DNA from: Paracoccus sp. N5
Lineage (GTDB): Bacteria > Pseudomonadota > Alphaproteobacteria > Rhodobacterales > Rhodobacteraceae
Length of the DNA stretch: 64,000 bases
Reading direction: 5' to 3'
NCBI RefSeq assembly: GCF_000371965.1
Contig: NZ_AQUO01000003.1
Coordinates: 347,693-411,692, forward strand
Position 1 is the stretch's first letter. Each line of letters starts with the position of its first letter. The notes beneath the pieces are model-generated. The model ran no database searches and was not told where the DNA came from. It saw only the letters and a list, made by a program, of their open reading frames with translations. The position numbers were made by a program, and so were the translations under genes. Shown here piece by piece: positions 55,398 through 63,564 of the stretch.

Positions 55398-57569
55398 TCA
55401 CTCTGCCGCCATCATCGACGCGGGGTTCTCCGGCAGATCAGCCGTGAGGAAGGCCGGGAGATCGACATCCTCGGGCTGGCCCGCGTCCTCCCCCTGCCCT
55501 TCTGCGACGTCCTCGCCATCGGGTGCGACCAGATCAGCGCGGCGCAGGACCTCGGGCAACCAACCGCTGCCCTTGAGAAGCCGCTCGGCCTCGGTCGCCA
55601 TCTCGCCCTTCTTCAGATGATCGAGAAGCTGCGCAGTTCCCTCCCCCTTCGCCTCGCGCACAGCCTCGAGGATCCGGGCCTTCGGCACGCGGTTGAGATA
55701 GCGATCGACCGTCGGCTCCCAGCCTGCCTCGACCATGTCGAGATCCACCGCGCAGGCCACGAGATCGGCATGCGCCATGCGGCGGGTCAGACCGCTGGCG
55801 GAGACGCCCGCACCGTAAGGGTTCACCTTCTCATGGAGCGCGTTGATCCCGAAGCTGAGGCAATGCGCGAGAAGCGCAAGGCGGCTGCTCTGGTCGAGCG
55901 TGGTCAGAAAGTCCCAGAGTGCGGCGTCGTCGCCGAGGGGCAGATCGGCCTCCCAGGCCGCATGACGCTCATCGACCAGCTTGGCCACGACGCTGTCCTT
56001 CAGATCGGGCGCCTGGGCCGACATGTAGACGTGTCGGACGGAGGCTTCGAGGCAGCTACCCGTCGCAGAGGAGGTGCGGAAGGTGTCCGCCACCAACTTC
56101 AGGAGCAGGAGCGTCAGCGCAACGTCCGGCGACCGCCCGATGGCCTCACGCAGCGCCAGGGTCCGGTGGGCCGTCAGTTCCATGACCAGCCGTTCGGGCA
56201 GCGGCTTCAGCGCCCCGTCGTCTTCCTCGTCGGACGCGTCCGCGCCGATCGGCTGGCCCGCCGTGGTGATGACGGTCCCCCCAGCGGAGGCTGCAGAAGG
56301 CGTCCAGCCAGAACCACCAGCATCACTCCCCTGCCCCATGGCATCAGCGCCATCGCCATTCTGGACCGCGGTCTCCTCGCGCGGCTCATCTTGGGGCCGG
56401 ACATAGCCGCGATAGATCGCAAGGCTGCCATCCCGATCCAGCGTTACGAAGACGCCCGCGCGCGGGATCTCGGCCTCATCGTAGATCAGAGGCCGCCGTT
56501 CGATCGCCTCCATCGCCATCTCGAGCTGCCCGAGCCAGGCATCGATCTCCTCGGGGTACTCGTCCTCGCCGGAGTATTCTTCCTCCAGCGCCCGATACTC
56601 GGCGAGGAGCCTCGCGTGACCCGCGCTTTCCTCGTCGGTCATCGGCGCGGGATCACCGGCCAGACGCCGCAGACCGTGGCTGTAGCCATAGGGCAGGTCG
56701 GTCGCCACCTCGATCCACTTCCAGCCCTCCGAGACCAGCGCCTCGGCTTCGGCCTGGAGCTTCTCGGCGACCAGCCGGTCGAGCAGGGCAGGGTCCTCGA
56801 GCCAACCGCCATCATCGCCCTGAAAGAGATCGCGCAACACGACACCGCCGGCCGCCTCATAGGCATCGACACCGACGAAGACGGCGCGACGATCAGACGC
56901 CCGGACCGAGGTCTCCGTGAGCATGCGCCGGATGGTATAGGGCTCCTTGTTCCAGGAGTTCTTCACCGCATCCCAGACCTGCGCCTGACGCGCATGATCC
57001 GGGTTCACGGTGAAGGCCATCAGCTGTTCGAGCGTCATGCCGTCCTCTGCATAGACCTCGAGCAGGGCAGGGGCCACGGAGGCGAGTTTCAGGCGCTGCT
57101 TGACGATCTGCGGCGTGACGAAGAAGGCCGCGGCGATCGCTTCCTCGCCCTGGCCCTTCTCACGAAGAGCCTGAAAAGCGCGGAACTGGTCCAGCGGGTG
57201 CAGAGCCACGCGCTGCATGTTCTCCGCCAGCGAGTCGTCCTCGGCGAGGATCTCCAAAGCACGATCCCGCACGATACAGGGGATCGGCACGGTCTTCGCT
57301 AGCCGCTTCTGCTTCACCAAGAGCGATAGCGCTTGGAAACGACGACCACCGGCCGGGATCTCGAACATGCCGGTCTCGACCCCATCGGCATCAAGCATGG
57401 GCCGCACGTTCAGGCTCTGCAGGAGCCCGCGCCGGGCGATGTCATCGGCCAATTCTTCGACCGAGACGCCGACCTTGATGCGCCGCACATTGGACTGGCT
57501 CAGCACCAGCTTGTTGAAAGGGATGTCCCGCGACCGGGACAGGGTGATGTTCTGGGCTGCTTTCGCCAT
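55398..57569 (-). CDS. Large ParB/Srx-type nuclease-domain plasmid protein
   Basis: A 723-aa protein, start at 57569 (MAKAAQNITLSRSRDI; GGAG 10 bases upstream). The N-terminal ~200 residues are a ParB-like domain: LVLSQSNVRR, ADDIARRGLLQSLNVRP, AGGRRFQALSLL, EDDSLAENMQRVALHPLDQFRAFQAL and a helix-turn-helix (EEAIAAAFFVTPQIVKQRLKLASV). The rest, rich in acidic residues, is specific to this plasmid protein family. It is separate from repB, which does partition; this type lacks a ParA partner and is usually found among leading-region genes. Its role may be DNA binding or nicking. It has a type A leader. Confidence 0.88.
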   Translation of the reverse strand: MAKAAQNITLSRSRDIPFNKLVLSQSNVRRIKVGVSVEELADDIARRGLLQSLNVRPMLDADGVETGMFEIPAGGRRFQALSLLVKQKRLAKTVPIPCIVRDRALEILAEDDSLAENMQRVALHPLDQFRAFQALREKGQGEEAIAAAFFVTPQIVKQRLKLASVAPALLEVYAEDGMTLEQLMAFTVNPDHARQAQVWDAVKNSWNKEPYTIRRMLTETSVRASDRRAVFVGVDAYEAAGGVVLRDLFQGDDGGWLEDPALLDRLVAEKLQAEAEALVSEGWKWIEVATDLPYGYSHGLRRLAGDPAPMTDEESAGHARLLAEYRALEEEYSGEDEYPEEIDAWLGQLEMAMEAIERRPLIYDEAEIPRAGVFVTLDRDGSLAIYRGYVRPQDEPREETAVQNGDGADAMGQGSDAGGSGWTPSAASAGGTVITTAGQPIGADASDEEDDGALKPLPERLVMELTAHRTLALREAIGRSPDVALTLLLLKLVADTFRTSSATGSCLEASVRHVYMSAQAPDLKDSVVAKLVDERHAAWEADLPLGDDAALWDFLTTLDQSSRLALLAHCLSFGINALHEKVNPYGAGVSASGLTRRMAHADLVACAVDLDMVEAGWEPTVDRYLNRVPKARILEAVREAKGEGTAQLLDHLKKGEMATEAERLLKGSGWLPEVLRRADLVAPDGEDVAEGQGEDAGQPEDVDLPAFLTADLPENPASMMAAE

Positions 57570-57581
57570 CAGATCTTCTCC

Positions 57582-57626
57582 ACGACGGGCGCCGGAAGCC
57601 ACTCTCCCGATCTCACTCACCGTCAC
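57582..57626 (-). promoter_or_regulatory. Leader hairpin of type A, upstream of the ParB-like gene
   Basis: In gene orientation: GTGACGG (57626-57620), GGGAG-AGTGG-CTTCC (57608-57594, one G-T pair), GGCGCC, CCGTCGT (57588-57582) pairing with GTGACGG by Watson-Crick and G-T pairs. It shares its core with the DUF932 leader. Confidence 0.6.
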
Positions 57627-57683
57627 CCCTCAAACCCCCAACCTTTCCCTCTGTTCGTTCATCGTCTCGCGACCTGTCATGTA

Positions 57684-57699
57684 GTTCACAGCTGTGAAC
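57684..57699. promoter_or_regulatory. parS: parS site 1
   Basis: GTTCACAGCTGTGAAC, a perfect 16-bp palindrome that fits the repABC parS consensus GTTNNCNGCNGNNAAC. RepB binds such sites for plasmid partition. Confidence 0.92.
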
Positions 57700-57718
57700 T
57701 CTCGTCCCGCTCGAGCCA

Positions 57719-57734
57719 GTTCACAGCTGTGAAC
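57719..57734. promoter_or_regulatory. parS: parS site 2
   Basis: Second identical GTTCACAGCTGTGAAC, 35 bp from site 1 (centre to centre), directly downstream of the repC stop. Confidence 0.92.
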
Positions 57735-57735
57735 A

Positions 57736-58947
57736 TTATGCCGCGGTTCGCCGGGACATCAGCGCCATGATCATCGGCCCGCAAGAGAACTCGCCCGCTG
57801 CCGCCTTCGATGTCAGCGCGCGGAGGTAGCCACCGGGCGATCGGATGTCGGCAAAGCGTTCCAGCATGGCCACAACTACGATGGATGCCTGCTCAGGGCC
57901 CATGAACCGTTGCGCTTCTTCCCAAGCGGACGCACTGATCCCCATGGCCGGCCGCACATGGCAAGCGGCGTCGAAAAGCTGATGCCAGTGGCGGATATCG
58001 CCCTGGTAGAAGGTTTTAAGCGACGGGCAACCCGCGATCACCAGATGGAGCGGAATCTTTGGCACGCGTCTTGTGTCCGCTTCTTCCACGTCAGCAACAA
58101 GTGCATCCGTTTCAAGATCTGGCGCGCCGGCTGCCGCCCCGCCTTTTTTCAAGGCAGGTTCAAGATCTATAGATTCTTCATTTGAATTATGATGATGGCG
58201 CTCAAACTGGGCACCATTGGTGTTCATTTCTTCTGTTTCAGGCCCATCAATGACGTTGCGTGCATGATCAAGAAGGGCTTCGAGGTCGATCCGATATGCG
58301 GAGAGCTCTTCAAGCGTGAGCTTGCGGCGCAGGGCGCGCGCTGTGAGGACAGCCTTGTCGCGAAACTGATCCCATAGGCCAAGGCCTGGCTGGATTTCCT
58401 CTCCAAACTCCGCGAGGGCAGCGAGATCGCGCCGCATCAGGCTCACGACCTCCCGCAGTCGCCGCACACGGTCCTCGGCCTCACGCACGGCCTCTGCGGC
58501 CCGTGCAATCTCCTCGGTCCGACAGTAGAGCGGCGACAGGTCGAACCCAAAAGCCACGCGCTCTTCGCCGTGCTTGCGGACATATCGCTTCCCGTTGGGG
58601 CTATCGCGCCGCATGAGCAAGCCTGCCTCGACAAGGCGCGCCAAGTGTCGGCGCATGGTGGAGCAGGGCATGCCATTCAGGCGCTCGCAGATCGCCTTGT
58701 TGGACGGGAAGACGACCATTTCAGCGTTCCCGCCAAGCGCATCGTCCGGGAAGAAGCTGAGGAGACCCTGCATGACCGTCAGATCACGTTCCGTGACCCC
58801 AAAGGCCGCTTGCGCCTTGGACAGTTCGCGCAGGAGTTCCCACTTGTTGATGGGCTTGCCCGGAACAGACGCCTCAGGTCGCTCGACCACGCGCAGATGG
58901 GCGTGCGAGATCGGCCGCATAAACGGCGAAATCGGTGTGTACTCCAT
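57736..58947 (-). CDS. repC: Replication initiator RepC
   Basis: A 403-aa protein starting MEYTPISPFMRPISHAHLRV. It shows RepC family landmarks: KWELLRELSKAQAAFGVTERDLTVMQGLLSFFP, VVFPSNKAICERLNGMPCSTMRRHLARLVEAGLL (winged helix) and the C-terminal MGISASAWEEAQRFMGPEQASIVVVAMLERF. RepC initiates replication at an origin inside its own gene. The third gene of the repABC operon, 183 bp after repB, with the antisense RNA region between. An AT-rich stretch near 58145-58200 is the probable oriV. Confidence 0.96.
   Translation of the reverse strand: MEYTPISPFMRPISHAHLRVVERPEASVPGKPINKWELLRELSKAQAAFGVTERDLTVMQGLLSFFPDDALGGNAEMVVFPSNKAICERLNGMPCSTMRRHLARLVEAGLLMRRDSPNGKRYVRKHGEERVAFGFDLSPLYCRTEEIARAAEAVREAEDRVRRLREVVSLMRRDLAALAEFGEEIQPGLGLWDQFRDKAVLTARALRRKLTLEELSAYRIDLEALLDHARNVIDGPETEEMNTNGAQFERHHHNSNEESIDLEPALKKGGAAAGAPDLETDALVADVEEADTRRVPKIPLHLVIAGCPSLKTFYQGDIRHWHQLFDAACHVRPAMGISASAWEEAQRFMGPEQASIVVVAMLERFADIRSPGGYLRALTSKAAAGEFSCGPMIMALMSRRTAA
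58145..58200. other. oriV: Probable oriV: AT-rich stretch within repC
   Basis: In this GC-rich gene, 58145-58200 is strikingly AT-rich (runs such as TTTTTT and TTCATTTGAATTATGATGATG). RepABC origins are known to lie in an AT-rich segment inside repC. The precise limits are not determined. Confidence 0.5.
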
Positions 58948-58998
58948 GATGTCAGTTCACGAAGGCATAGAAAGACCGTTCCGCGAATCACATATGAC

Positions 58999-59090
58999 TT
59001 GCGGTTTGCGCGCTGGCCCACTACCTTGAAGGTGCTAAGATCAAAGTTGGGGTCTCGTGGAGCGCAAGCTTTGCGGGACCTTTTCTTTAG
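58999..59090 (+). ncRNA. Antisense countertranscribed RNA (incA-type) between repB and repC
   Basis: On the plus strand, opposite to the rep operon, a hairpin GGTCTCG (59051-59057) / CGGGACC (59074-59080) with an inner AGC-GCAA-GCT is followed by TTTTCTTT, a textbook terminator. A possible promoter is TTGCGG (58999) with CTACCT 16 bases on (59021). repABC plasmids carry a ~50-70-nt ctRNA in exactly this place and direction that limits repC expression and sets incompatibility. Confidence 0.75.
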
Positions 59091-59130
59091 CCTGTACCGT
59101 GCCTCCTTTTTGTTGCTGCTCTGCCTCTCT

Positions 59131-60123
59131 TCATGTCTCGCGTCTCCAGCGATCATGAAGCTCGTCGAGGACGTGCTGCGCACGGGCGTCGAGCCACTGC
59201 GCAAAGGCATCGTCCACATCCGTAAGGTCCAGCCTGACCGCCCGAGCCGACCGCTTTATGGCGCCCGCAGGCGCGCCATCGATCAAAAGAGGCGTCGCTT
59301 TGGGTCTCGGCTTCCTGCCAAGAGAAGGACCAGTGGTCTTCTTCACATGGCGGACAACGGCTTCAAATGCCGCGACCGAAGGATCAAGCTGGGGCTCCTC
59401 TTCGGCCTGTTCGACTGCAGCCGCTTTGCCTCGGGCATCACTTGCAACACGGCAAAGCTCGTCCATGCCCATGCCGGTATTGGAGAGTTCCTTCGCCAAC
59501 GATTCCCATCTGGGGCGCCCGATTCCATGAGCCGGTCCAATCGCACGGGCCAAGTCGGTCCCGATCGACTTGGCAACCGAGATCGACATCGACACAGCAG
59601 AACGGGTCACATTCAGCACTTCGGCAATCTGAGCCTGCGAACCAAAGCCGCTGGCGAGCAGCTCCTGGGCGAAGAGGGCGCGTTCGATATAGCTCAGATC
59701 GCGCCTTCCAGTGTTTTCGGAAACCTGGGCACGCAGCGCGGCCGTGTCGTCTAGGTTAGCGATAAGCGCTCGAACCTTCTTGACCTTGTCGGAGGCACGA
59801 ATGGCCTCAAGACGGCGGCGTCCATAGACGAGCAGATAGCGATTGGTTTCGGTCGGGTGGCGCCTTACGAGTATGGGGACGGTCTGGCCGTTCTGCTCAA
59901 TCGACGCACGCAGATCATCCACATCCTTGGGGTCGAGGCGATCCGAATACCTCTCGTCCTCGATCTCGACCGGGTCGAGTTCCCAGACATGATGGGCATC
60001 TACGGCATCACGTGCGGAGCGCAGGGCCCTATTGCTTGACATCATGCTACCCGGGGCAGGGGGCGTCCCCGCTGCTGCCAGACTGTCGAGCATGGACATG
60101 CGCTTCTTCTTGCTGTCAGTCAT
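59131..60123 (-). CDS. repB: Partition protein RepB (ParB family)
   Basis: A 330-aa protein. The ParB/Sulfiredoxin-like domain is present (VDDLRASIEQNGQTVPILVRRHP, YLLVYGRRRLEAIRAS, AALRAQVSENTGRRDLSYIERALFAQEL) followed by the helix-turn-helix FGSQAQIAEVLNVTRSAVSMSISVAKSIG. It binds the parS palindromes and partners with RepA. The start overlaps the repA stop by one base (TGATG), so the two are translationally coupled. Confidence 0.96.
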   Translation of the reverse strand: MTDSKKKRMSMLDSLAAAGTPPAPGSMMSSNRALRSARDAVDAHHVWELDPVEIEDERYSDRLDPKDVDDLRASIEQNGQTVPILVRRHPTETNRYLLVYGRRRLEAIRASDKVKKVRALIANLDDTAALRAQVSENTGRRDLSYIERALFAQELLASGFGSQAQIAEVLNVTRSAVSMSISVAKSIGTDLARAIGPAHGIGRPRWESLAKELSNTGMGMDELCRVASDARGKAAAVEQAEEEPQLDPSVAAFEAVVRHVKKTTGPSLGRKPRPKATPLLIDGAPAGAIKRSARAVRLDLTDVDDAFAQWLDARAQHVLDELHDRWRRET

Positions 60124-61307
60124 CAGCGCCCCCAGGTTTTCTGGATGAGCTGGGCAATCTCATCGTTGACGGCATTCAGGCTTTCAATGGCACGGTCATA
60201 GGTCGTCCGGGTGAAGGCGCTCCGTTCGACCTCGTACAGGGTCTGCTTGGTCAGGCCGGCATCCGAGATGGCCGTCGACTTGAGCAACGGAGCGTTCAGG
60301 ACCTTGTCGCCATACATTGTGCGCAGGAAGGCGACGATACGGTTCTGTGGCGCATCCGTCGGCTCGTAGCGGGTCAACAGATAGCGCATCCAGTCATGCG
60401 ACATGTCGGCTCCGCTATCGGCGATGACATCCATGAGGTCGGCCGTCATCCTGAGGAACTGGCTCATCGACATCACGTCGAGCATCTCGGGATGGATCGT
60501 CACAAGAACACCCGTCGCGGCAGACAGCGCCGACATGGTCAAGAACCCGAGCTGCGGAGGACAGTCGATAACGACGACATCGTACCGATCATCGACCTGC
60601 GCCAGCGCTTCCTTCACACGGAAGAAGAACAAGCCCGCGTTGCCGCGAGACAGAGCCCGCGGCGTTTCGTGCTCGAACTCCATGAGTTCGAGGTTTCCGG
60701 GAATCAGATCCAAGTTTGGTATGTAGGTCTTGCGGATCACCTGGGCGATCGGAACAGGATCTTCGTAGCGGATCGCATCGTAGAGCGTGCCGCCGTCAAG
60801 CAGGTCAAATTCCGGCTGAACCCCGTGCAAGGCCGTGAGCGAGGCCTGCGGATCAAGGTCGATCGCCAAGACACGGTACCCCTTGAGGGCCAACCGTTGA
60901 GCAAGATGCGCCGAGGAGGTTGTCTTGCCGGACCCACCCTTGAAGTTCATCACGCCGATGATCTGAAGATGGTCACCTGCGCGACGACCAGGCAGGTAGT
61001 CTCCCGGCTTGCGAGCCGTTTTCTCCAGCAGTATCCGTAAGTTATGAACATCTTCGGCCGAGTAGTGCCGTCGGTTCCCCGATGAGACTTCGGGCGAAGG
61101 CCCCTTGCCATCAAGGTGAAGCTTTCTGAGGTATGAGTCGTTGACGCCCAGCAGAGCAGCAGCTTCCCCTGAGGTGAATTTGCGCATAGTCTTGGAAGCG
61201 TCGGGCGGGAAAAGGCTCTCACGCTGCGAATGCAGTTGCGCCGCCAGCAACTCAGAGTGCTGACGGATCACAGCGTTCAGGTCTTCCGGTGTATTGGCTC
61301 TGCTCAT
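60123..61307 (-). CDS. repA: Partition ATPase RepA (ParA family)
   Basis: A 394-aa protein, start at 61307 (MSRANTPEDLNAVIRQHSEL; GAGAGGG upstream). An N-terminal MerR-like helix-turn-helix (FTSGEAAALLGVNDSYLRKLHLDG) binds the operon promoter. The Walker domain has MNFKGGSGKTTSSAHLA and LAIDLDPQASLT, and VVVIDCPPQLGF. RepA segregates the plasmid with RepB and represses the rep operon. The 215-bp gap to vapB upstream holds the rep promoter. Confidence 0.96.
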   Translation of the reverse strand: MSRANTPEDLNAVIRQHSELLAAQLHSQRESLFPPDASKTMRKFTSGEAAALLGVNDSYLRKLHLDGKGPSPEVSSGNRRHYSAEDVHNLRILLEKTARKPGDYLPGRRAGDHLQIIGVMNFKGGSGKTTSSAHLAQRLALKGYRVLAIDLDPQASLTALHGVQPEFDLLDGGTLYDAIRYEDPVPIAQVIRKTYIPNLDLIPGNLELMEFEHETPRALSRGNAGLFFFRVKEALAQVDDRYDVVVIDCPPQLGFLTMSALSAATGVLVTIHPEMLDVMSMSQFLRMTADLMDVIADSGADMSHDWMRYLLTRYEPTDAPQNRIVAFLRTMYGDKVLNAPLLKSTAISDAGLTKQTLYEVERSAFTRTTYDRAIESLNAVNDEIAQLIQKTWGR

Positions 61308-61479
61308 CTGCCCTCTCGCGTCCGTGTCGTGTTCACGGATTTTGGCGTTTAGTCGACCTTTTCCGTGACTATTGGCGGAGGACTCAGATTCGTGCAAGCA
61401 CTTTCTAAATCTGGTGTCAGTCGCTTAGCGACGCACAAGAGTCGCTTGGGTGCGAAGGAGGACTTGTCCATGCGACCAG

Positions 61480-61510
61480 TGTGATATACATCAGTGGCCG
61501 TATATCCACA
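61480..61510. promoter_or_regulatory. vapBC operator, imperfect palindrome
   Basis: TGTGATATAC (61480-61489) and GTATATCCACA (61500-61510) form a near-perfect inverted repeat just upstream of the vapB ribosome site, the likely VapBC autorepression site. Confidence 0.55.
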
Positions 61511-61522
61511 CAGGAGGTCACG

Positions 61523-61750
61523 ATGCAGGTCGCAAAATGGGGCAACTCGCTGGCCGTCCGTCTGCCCGCGGGGCTTGTCCGGGAACTTGGCCTCAAGGAA
61601 GGCGATCAGATCGACCTGATCAAGGACGACGGCCAAGTCAGAGTTCGTCGTCTGGCGCGTGCGGACGAGGTGCTGACGGGTCTGCGCCGCTTTCGGGGCA
61701 AGCTGCACGCTTCAGAACGCCTGAGCCGCGACGCTGCGAATGAGCGCTGA
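61523..61750 (+). CDS. vapB: VapB antitoxin (AbrB/SpoVT type)
   Basis: A 75-aa protein with AGGAGG 7 bases before ATG 61523. The N-terminal MQVAKWGNSLAVRLPAGLVREL and GLKEGDQIDLI form the swapped-hairpin AbrB DNA-binding domain. The basic C-terminus binds the toxin. It overlaps vapC by 11 bases and diverges from repA. Confidence 0.93.
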   Translation: MQVAKWGNSLAVRLPAGLVRELGLKEGDQIDLIKDDGQVRVRRLARADEVLTGLRRFRGKLHASERLSRDAANER

Positions 61751-62135
61751 ATTCGCGGACACGAATGTCGTTCTTTACCTGCTCGACGACGGCCCGAAGG
61801 CCGATCGAGCCGAGGCCATCCTGGGGCAGGAGCCCCGGATCAGCGTTCAAGTCCTGAACGAGGCGCTGGTGAACTGCCGCCGCAAGGCTGGCTTGAGTTG
61901 GGAGGAAGCAGCAGCATTTCTCGAAGGCGTGCGCGCCCTGTGTCCCGTCGAAGATCTGACTGTGCAGACCCATGACATCGGCCGCGCCTTGGGGGAACGC
62001 TACGGCTTCTCAATCTACGATGCGATGATCGTGGCCAGCGCTTTGGTTGCAGGCTGTACCACGCTGTGGAGCGAGGACATGCAAGATGGCCTGCTGGTGG
62101 AAGGCCAGCTTCGCATCGTCAACCCCTTTGCATGA
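61740..62135 (+). CDS. vapC: VapC toxin, PIN-domain RNase
   Basis: A 131-aa PIN domain protein with the acidic active-site residues in FADTNVVLYLL, QVLNEALVN, GFSIYDAMIVASAL and CTTLWSEDMQDG. It cleaves RNA in plasmid-free cells. Placed beside repA it adds to plasmid stability together with the RES-Xre pair. Confidence 0.95.
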   Translation: MSAEFADTNVVLYLLDDGPKADRAEAILGQEPRISVQVLNEALVNCRRKAGLSWEEAAAFLEGVRALCPVEDLTVQTHDIGRALGERYGFSIYDAMIVASALVAGCTTLWSEDMQDGLLVEGQLRIVNPFA

Positions 62136-62213
62136 GCGGACAGTCTCCGAGCATGGCGCTGGCCATAGCCCTGCAATCCTTCCATGGCGCGGAAGATTTG
62201 CAAGGTTGTTTGG

Positions 62214-63098
62214 CTATCCGAGCAGCCCCAGCCTCTCAGCCCGTTCCAGCAGCATCTTCACGGATGACGGTTGCCAGCTTGTCCGCCCACGGGGCGTGCG
62301 CTCGCGCATCGCTTCCAGCCGGGTGCAGATCGCCTGAAGCGTGATGTCGGGGTCCGCGCCCTTGATGGCAGCGACGATGGCAGGCAGGCGGTCGTCGGTT
62401 TCGCGGCGGTTGGCGCGGTCCAGTACCGTAGGCGGTAGGAAGCCGTCCCGGACATAGGCGTTGACCGCGCGCAAAAGGCGGCTTTGCGTCCATTGGCGCT
62501 CGCGGGGCAGGGGGCCGTTGACGATGCGCACTACGTCTTCCCAGGCCAAGTCCGGGCGCAGGCGACGGACATGGGGAACCCAGTCTTGCGCCGTCTCGTT
62601 CAGGCGTTCCATATAGCCCTCCTGCCGGGCCAGCCGCACCTTGCGCAGCGCCGCCGGATCCCGGACGCGCAGGCCCGGATTGCCGCCAACCCGGCCTTTG
62701 GTTCGTGCGCTGGCCAGCCCGGCCTTGGTGCGGTCGCGGATCAGGGCGCGCTCAAACTCAGCTGCGGCACCGAGGACCTGGAGGGTGAACTTACCCTGCG
62801 GGGAGGACGTGTCGATCGGATCGGTAAGCGATCGGAAGAAGGCGTTCTTGGCCTCCAGCCGTTCGATCACCTCGAGGAGGTGGGAGAGCGACCGCGCCAG
62901 ACGGTCGATGCGCACCACCACCAGCGTGTCGCCCTTGCCGATCCGCTCCAGCACCCGCGCCAGCACGGGCCGCGCGCGGTTTCCGCCCGAGGCTTGTTCC
63001 TCGTGGATCTCGACGCAGCCTGCGGATTTCAGGGCCTGCGACTGGGGCAGGGGGGTTTGATCCTCGGTCGAGACGCGCGCGTAGCCGATCAGGGGCAT
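62214..63098 (-). CDS. Serine recombinase (resolvase/invertase) with long C-terminal extension
   Basis: A 294-aa protein; ATG 63098 is used (a TTG precedes it at 63101). The catalytic domain starts MPLIGYARVSTEDQTPLPQSQAL with the nucleophilic Ser in RVST, then VVVRIDRLARSLSHLLEVIERLE and EFERALIRDRTKAGLASARTKGR. The last ~130 residues extend beyond the short resolvase tail with further helices, as in Tn3-family-type resolvases of Rhodobacterales. It may resolve plasmid multimers or cointegrates. AT-rich repeats upstream (63105-63165, TTTGCAG, AAACGACCGTTTGTAAACGA) could be its res site. Confidence 0.9.
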   Translation of the reverse strand: MPLIGYARVSTEDQTPLPQSQALKSAGCVEIHEEQASGGNRARPVLARVLERIGKGDTLVVVRIDRLARSLSHLLEVIERLEAKNAFFRSLTDPIDTSSPQGKFTLQVLGAAAEFERALIRDRTKAGLASARTKGRVGGNPGLRVRDPAALRKVRLARQEGYMERLNETAQDWVPHVRRLRPDLAWEDVVRIVNGPLPRERQWTQSRLLRAVNAYVRDGFLPPTVLDRANRRETDDRLPAIVAAIKGADPDITLQAICTRLEAMRERTPRGRTSWQPSSVKMLLERAERLGLLG

Positions 63099-63104
63099 CA
63101 AAAC

Positions 63105-63165
63105 AGCCAGTTTGCAGTTTCATATACCGTCAATAAACGACCGTTTGTAAACGAATGCAAGAGGC
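63105..63165. other. Possible res site upstream of the serine recombinase
   Basis: AT-rich DNA with short dyads, such as CGTTTGTAAACG (63150-63161), lies upstream of the recombinase start. Resolvases usually act at sites next to their gene. No subsites could be delimited. Confidence 0.35.
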
Positions 63166-63336
63166 GTTTCCCTCGTCGCGCTGAGTTCGGGAAGCCTTGT
63201 ATCTATGGGCTGAAGCCCGCGAGAGGCGCTCCAGCGTTCTTGAAAAGACAGAGGCCTCAGGCGCCTCTATAGTAGAGAAAAACGCAGCCGCTCAAACTCC
63301 GTCGTCAAGGGCGCAAAATAGCTTTATAATGCGCGC

Positions 63337-63489
63337 ATGAACCGATCTCGCCCTACAAACATGGACTATGACGAGATGCCTCTCGAAGACTTGGAGGCGT
63401 CCGAGGACCGGGATGACGCTGACCTCTGGTTCCTGCCAGGGCCGATGGAGGACGAACCGGTGTCGCGTTTGGTTCCCGATTTCAATTGA
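63337..63489 (+). CDS. 50-aa acidic peptide, possibly the stub of a longer plasmid gene
   Basis: ATG 63337 to TGA 63487-63489, coding for MNRSRPTNMDYDEMPLEDLE and a further 30 mostly acidic residues (DLWFLPGPMEDEPVSRLVPDF). The TATAAT box (63325-63330) is only 6 bases before the ATG, so a transcript would be nearly leaderless. The motif DLWFLPGPMEDE resembles the start of Rhizobiales/Rhodobacterales plasmid proteins of unknown function (DUF1612/RHE_PE00001-like), so this may be a truncated remnant. The end of an integrase gene lies 76 bp downstream. Confidence 0.45.
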   Translation: MNRSRPTNMDYDEMPLEDLEASEDRDDADLWFLPGPMEDEPVSRLVPDFN

Positions 63490-63564
63490 AGCGATTAGCT
63501 GAAACCTGAGCGGTCTGGTTGGAGCTTGGCATTTCAGCAAAGGCTCGACGGAAGGGCAGGGGGC

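Noticed and set aside
55350..57302. A 650-aa plus-strand frame opposite the ParB-like gene
   Set aside because: Antisense shadow; the ParB-like motifs on the minus strand are unambiguous.
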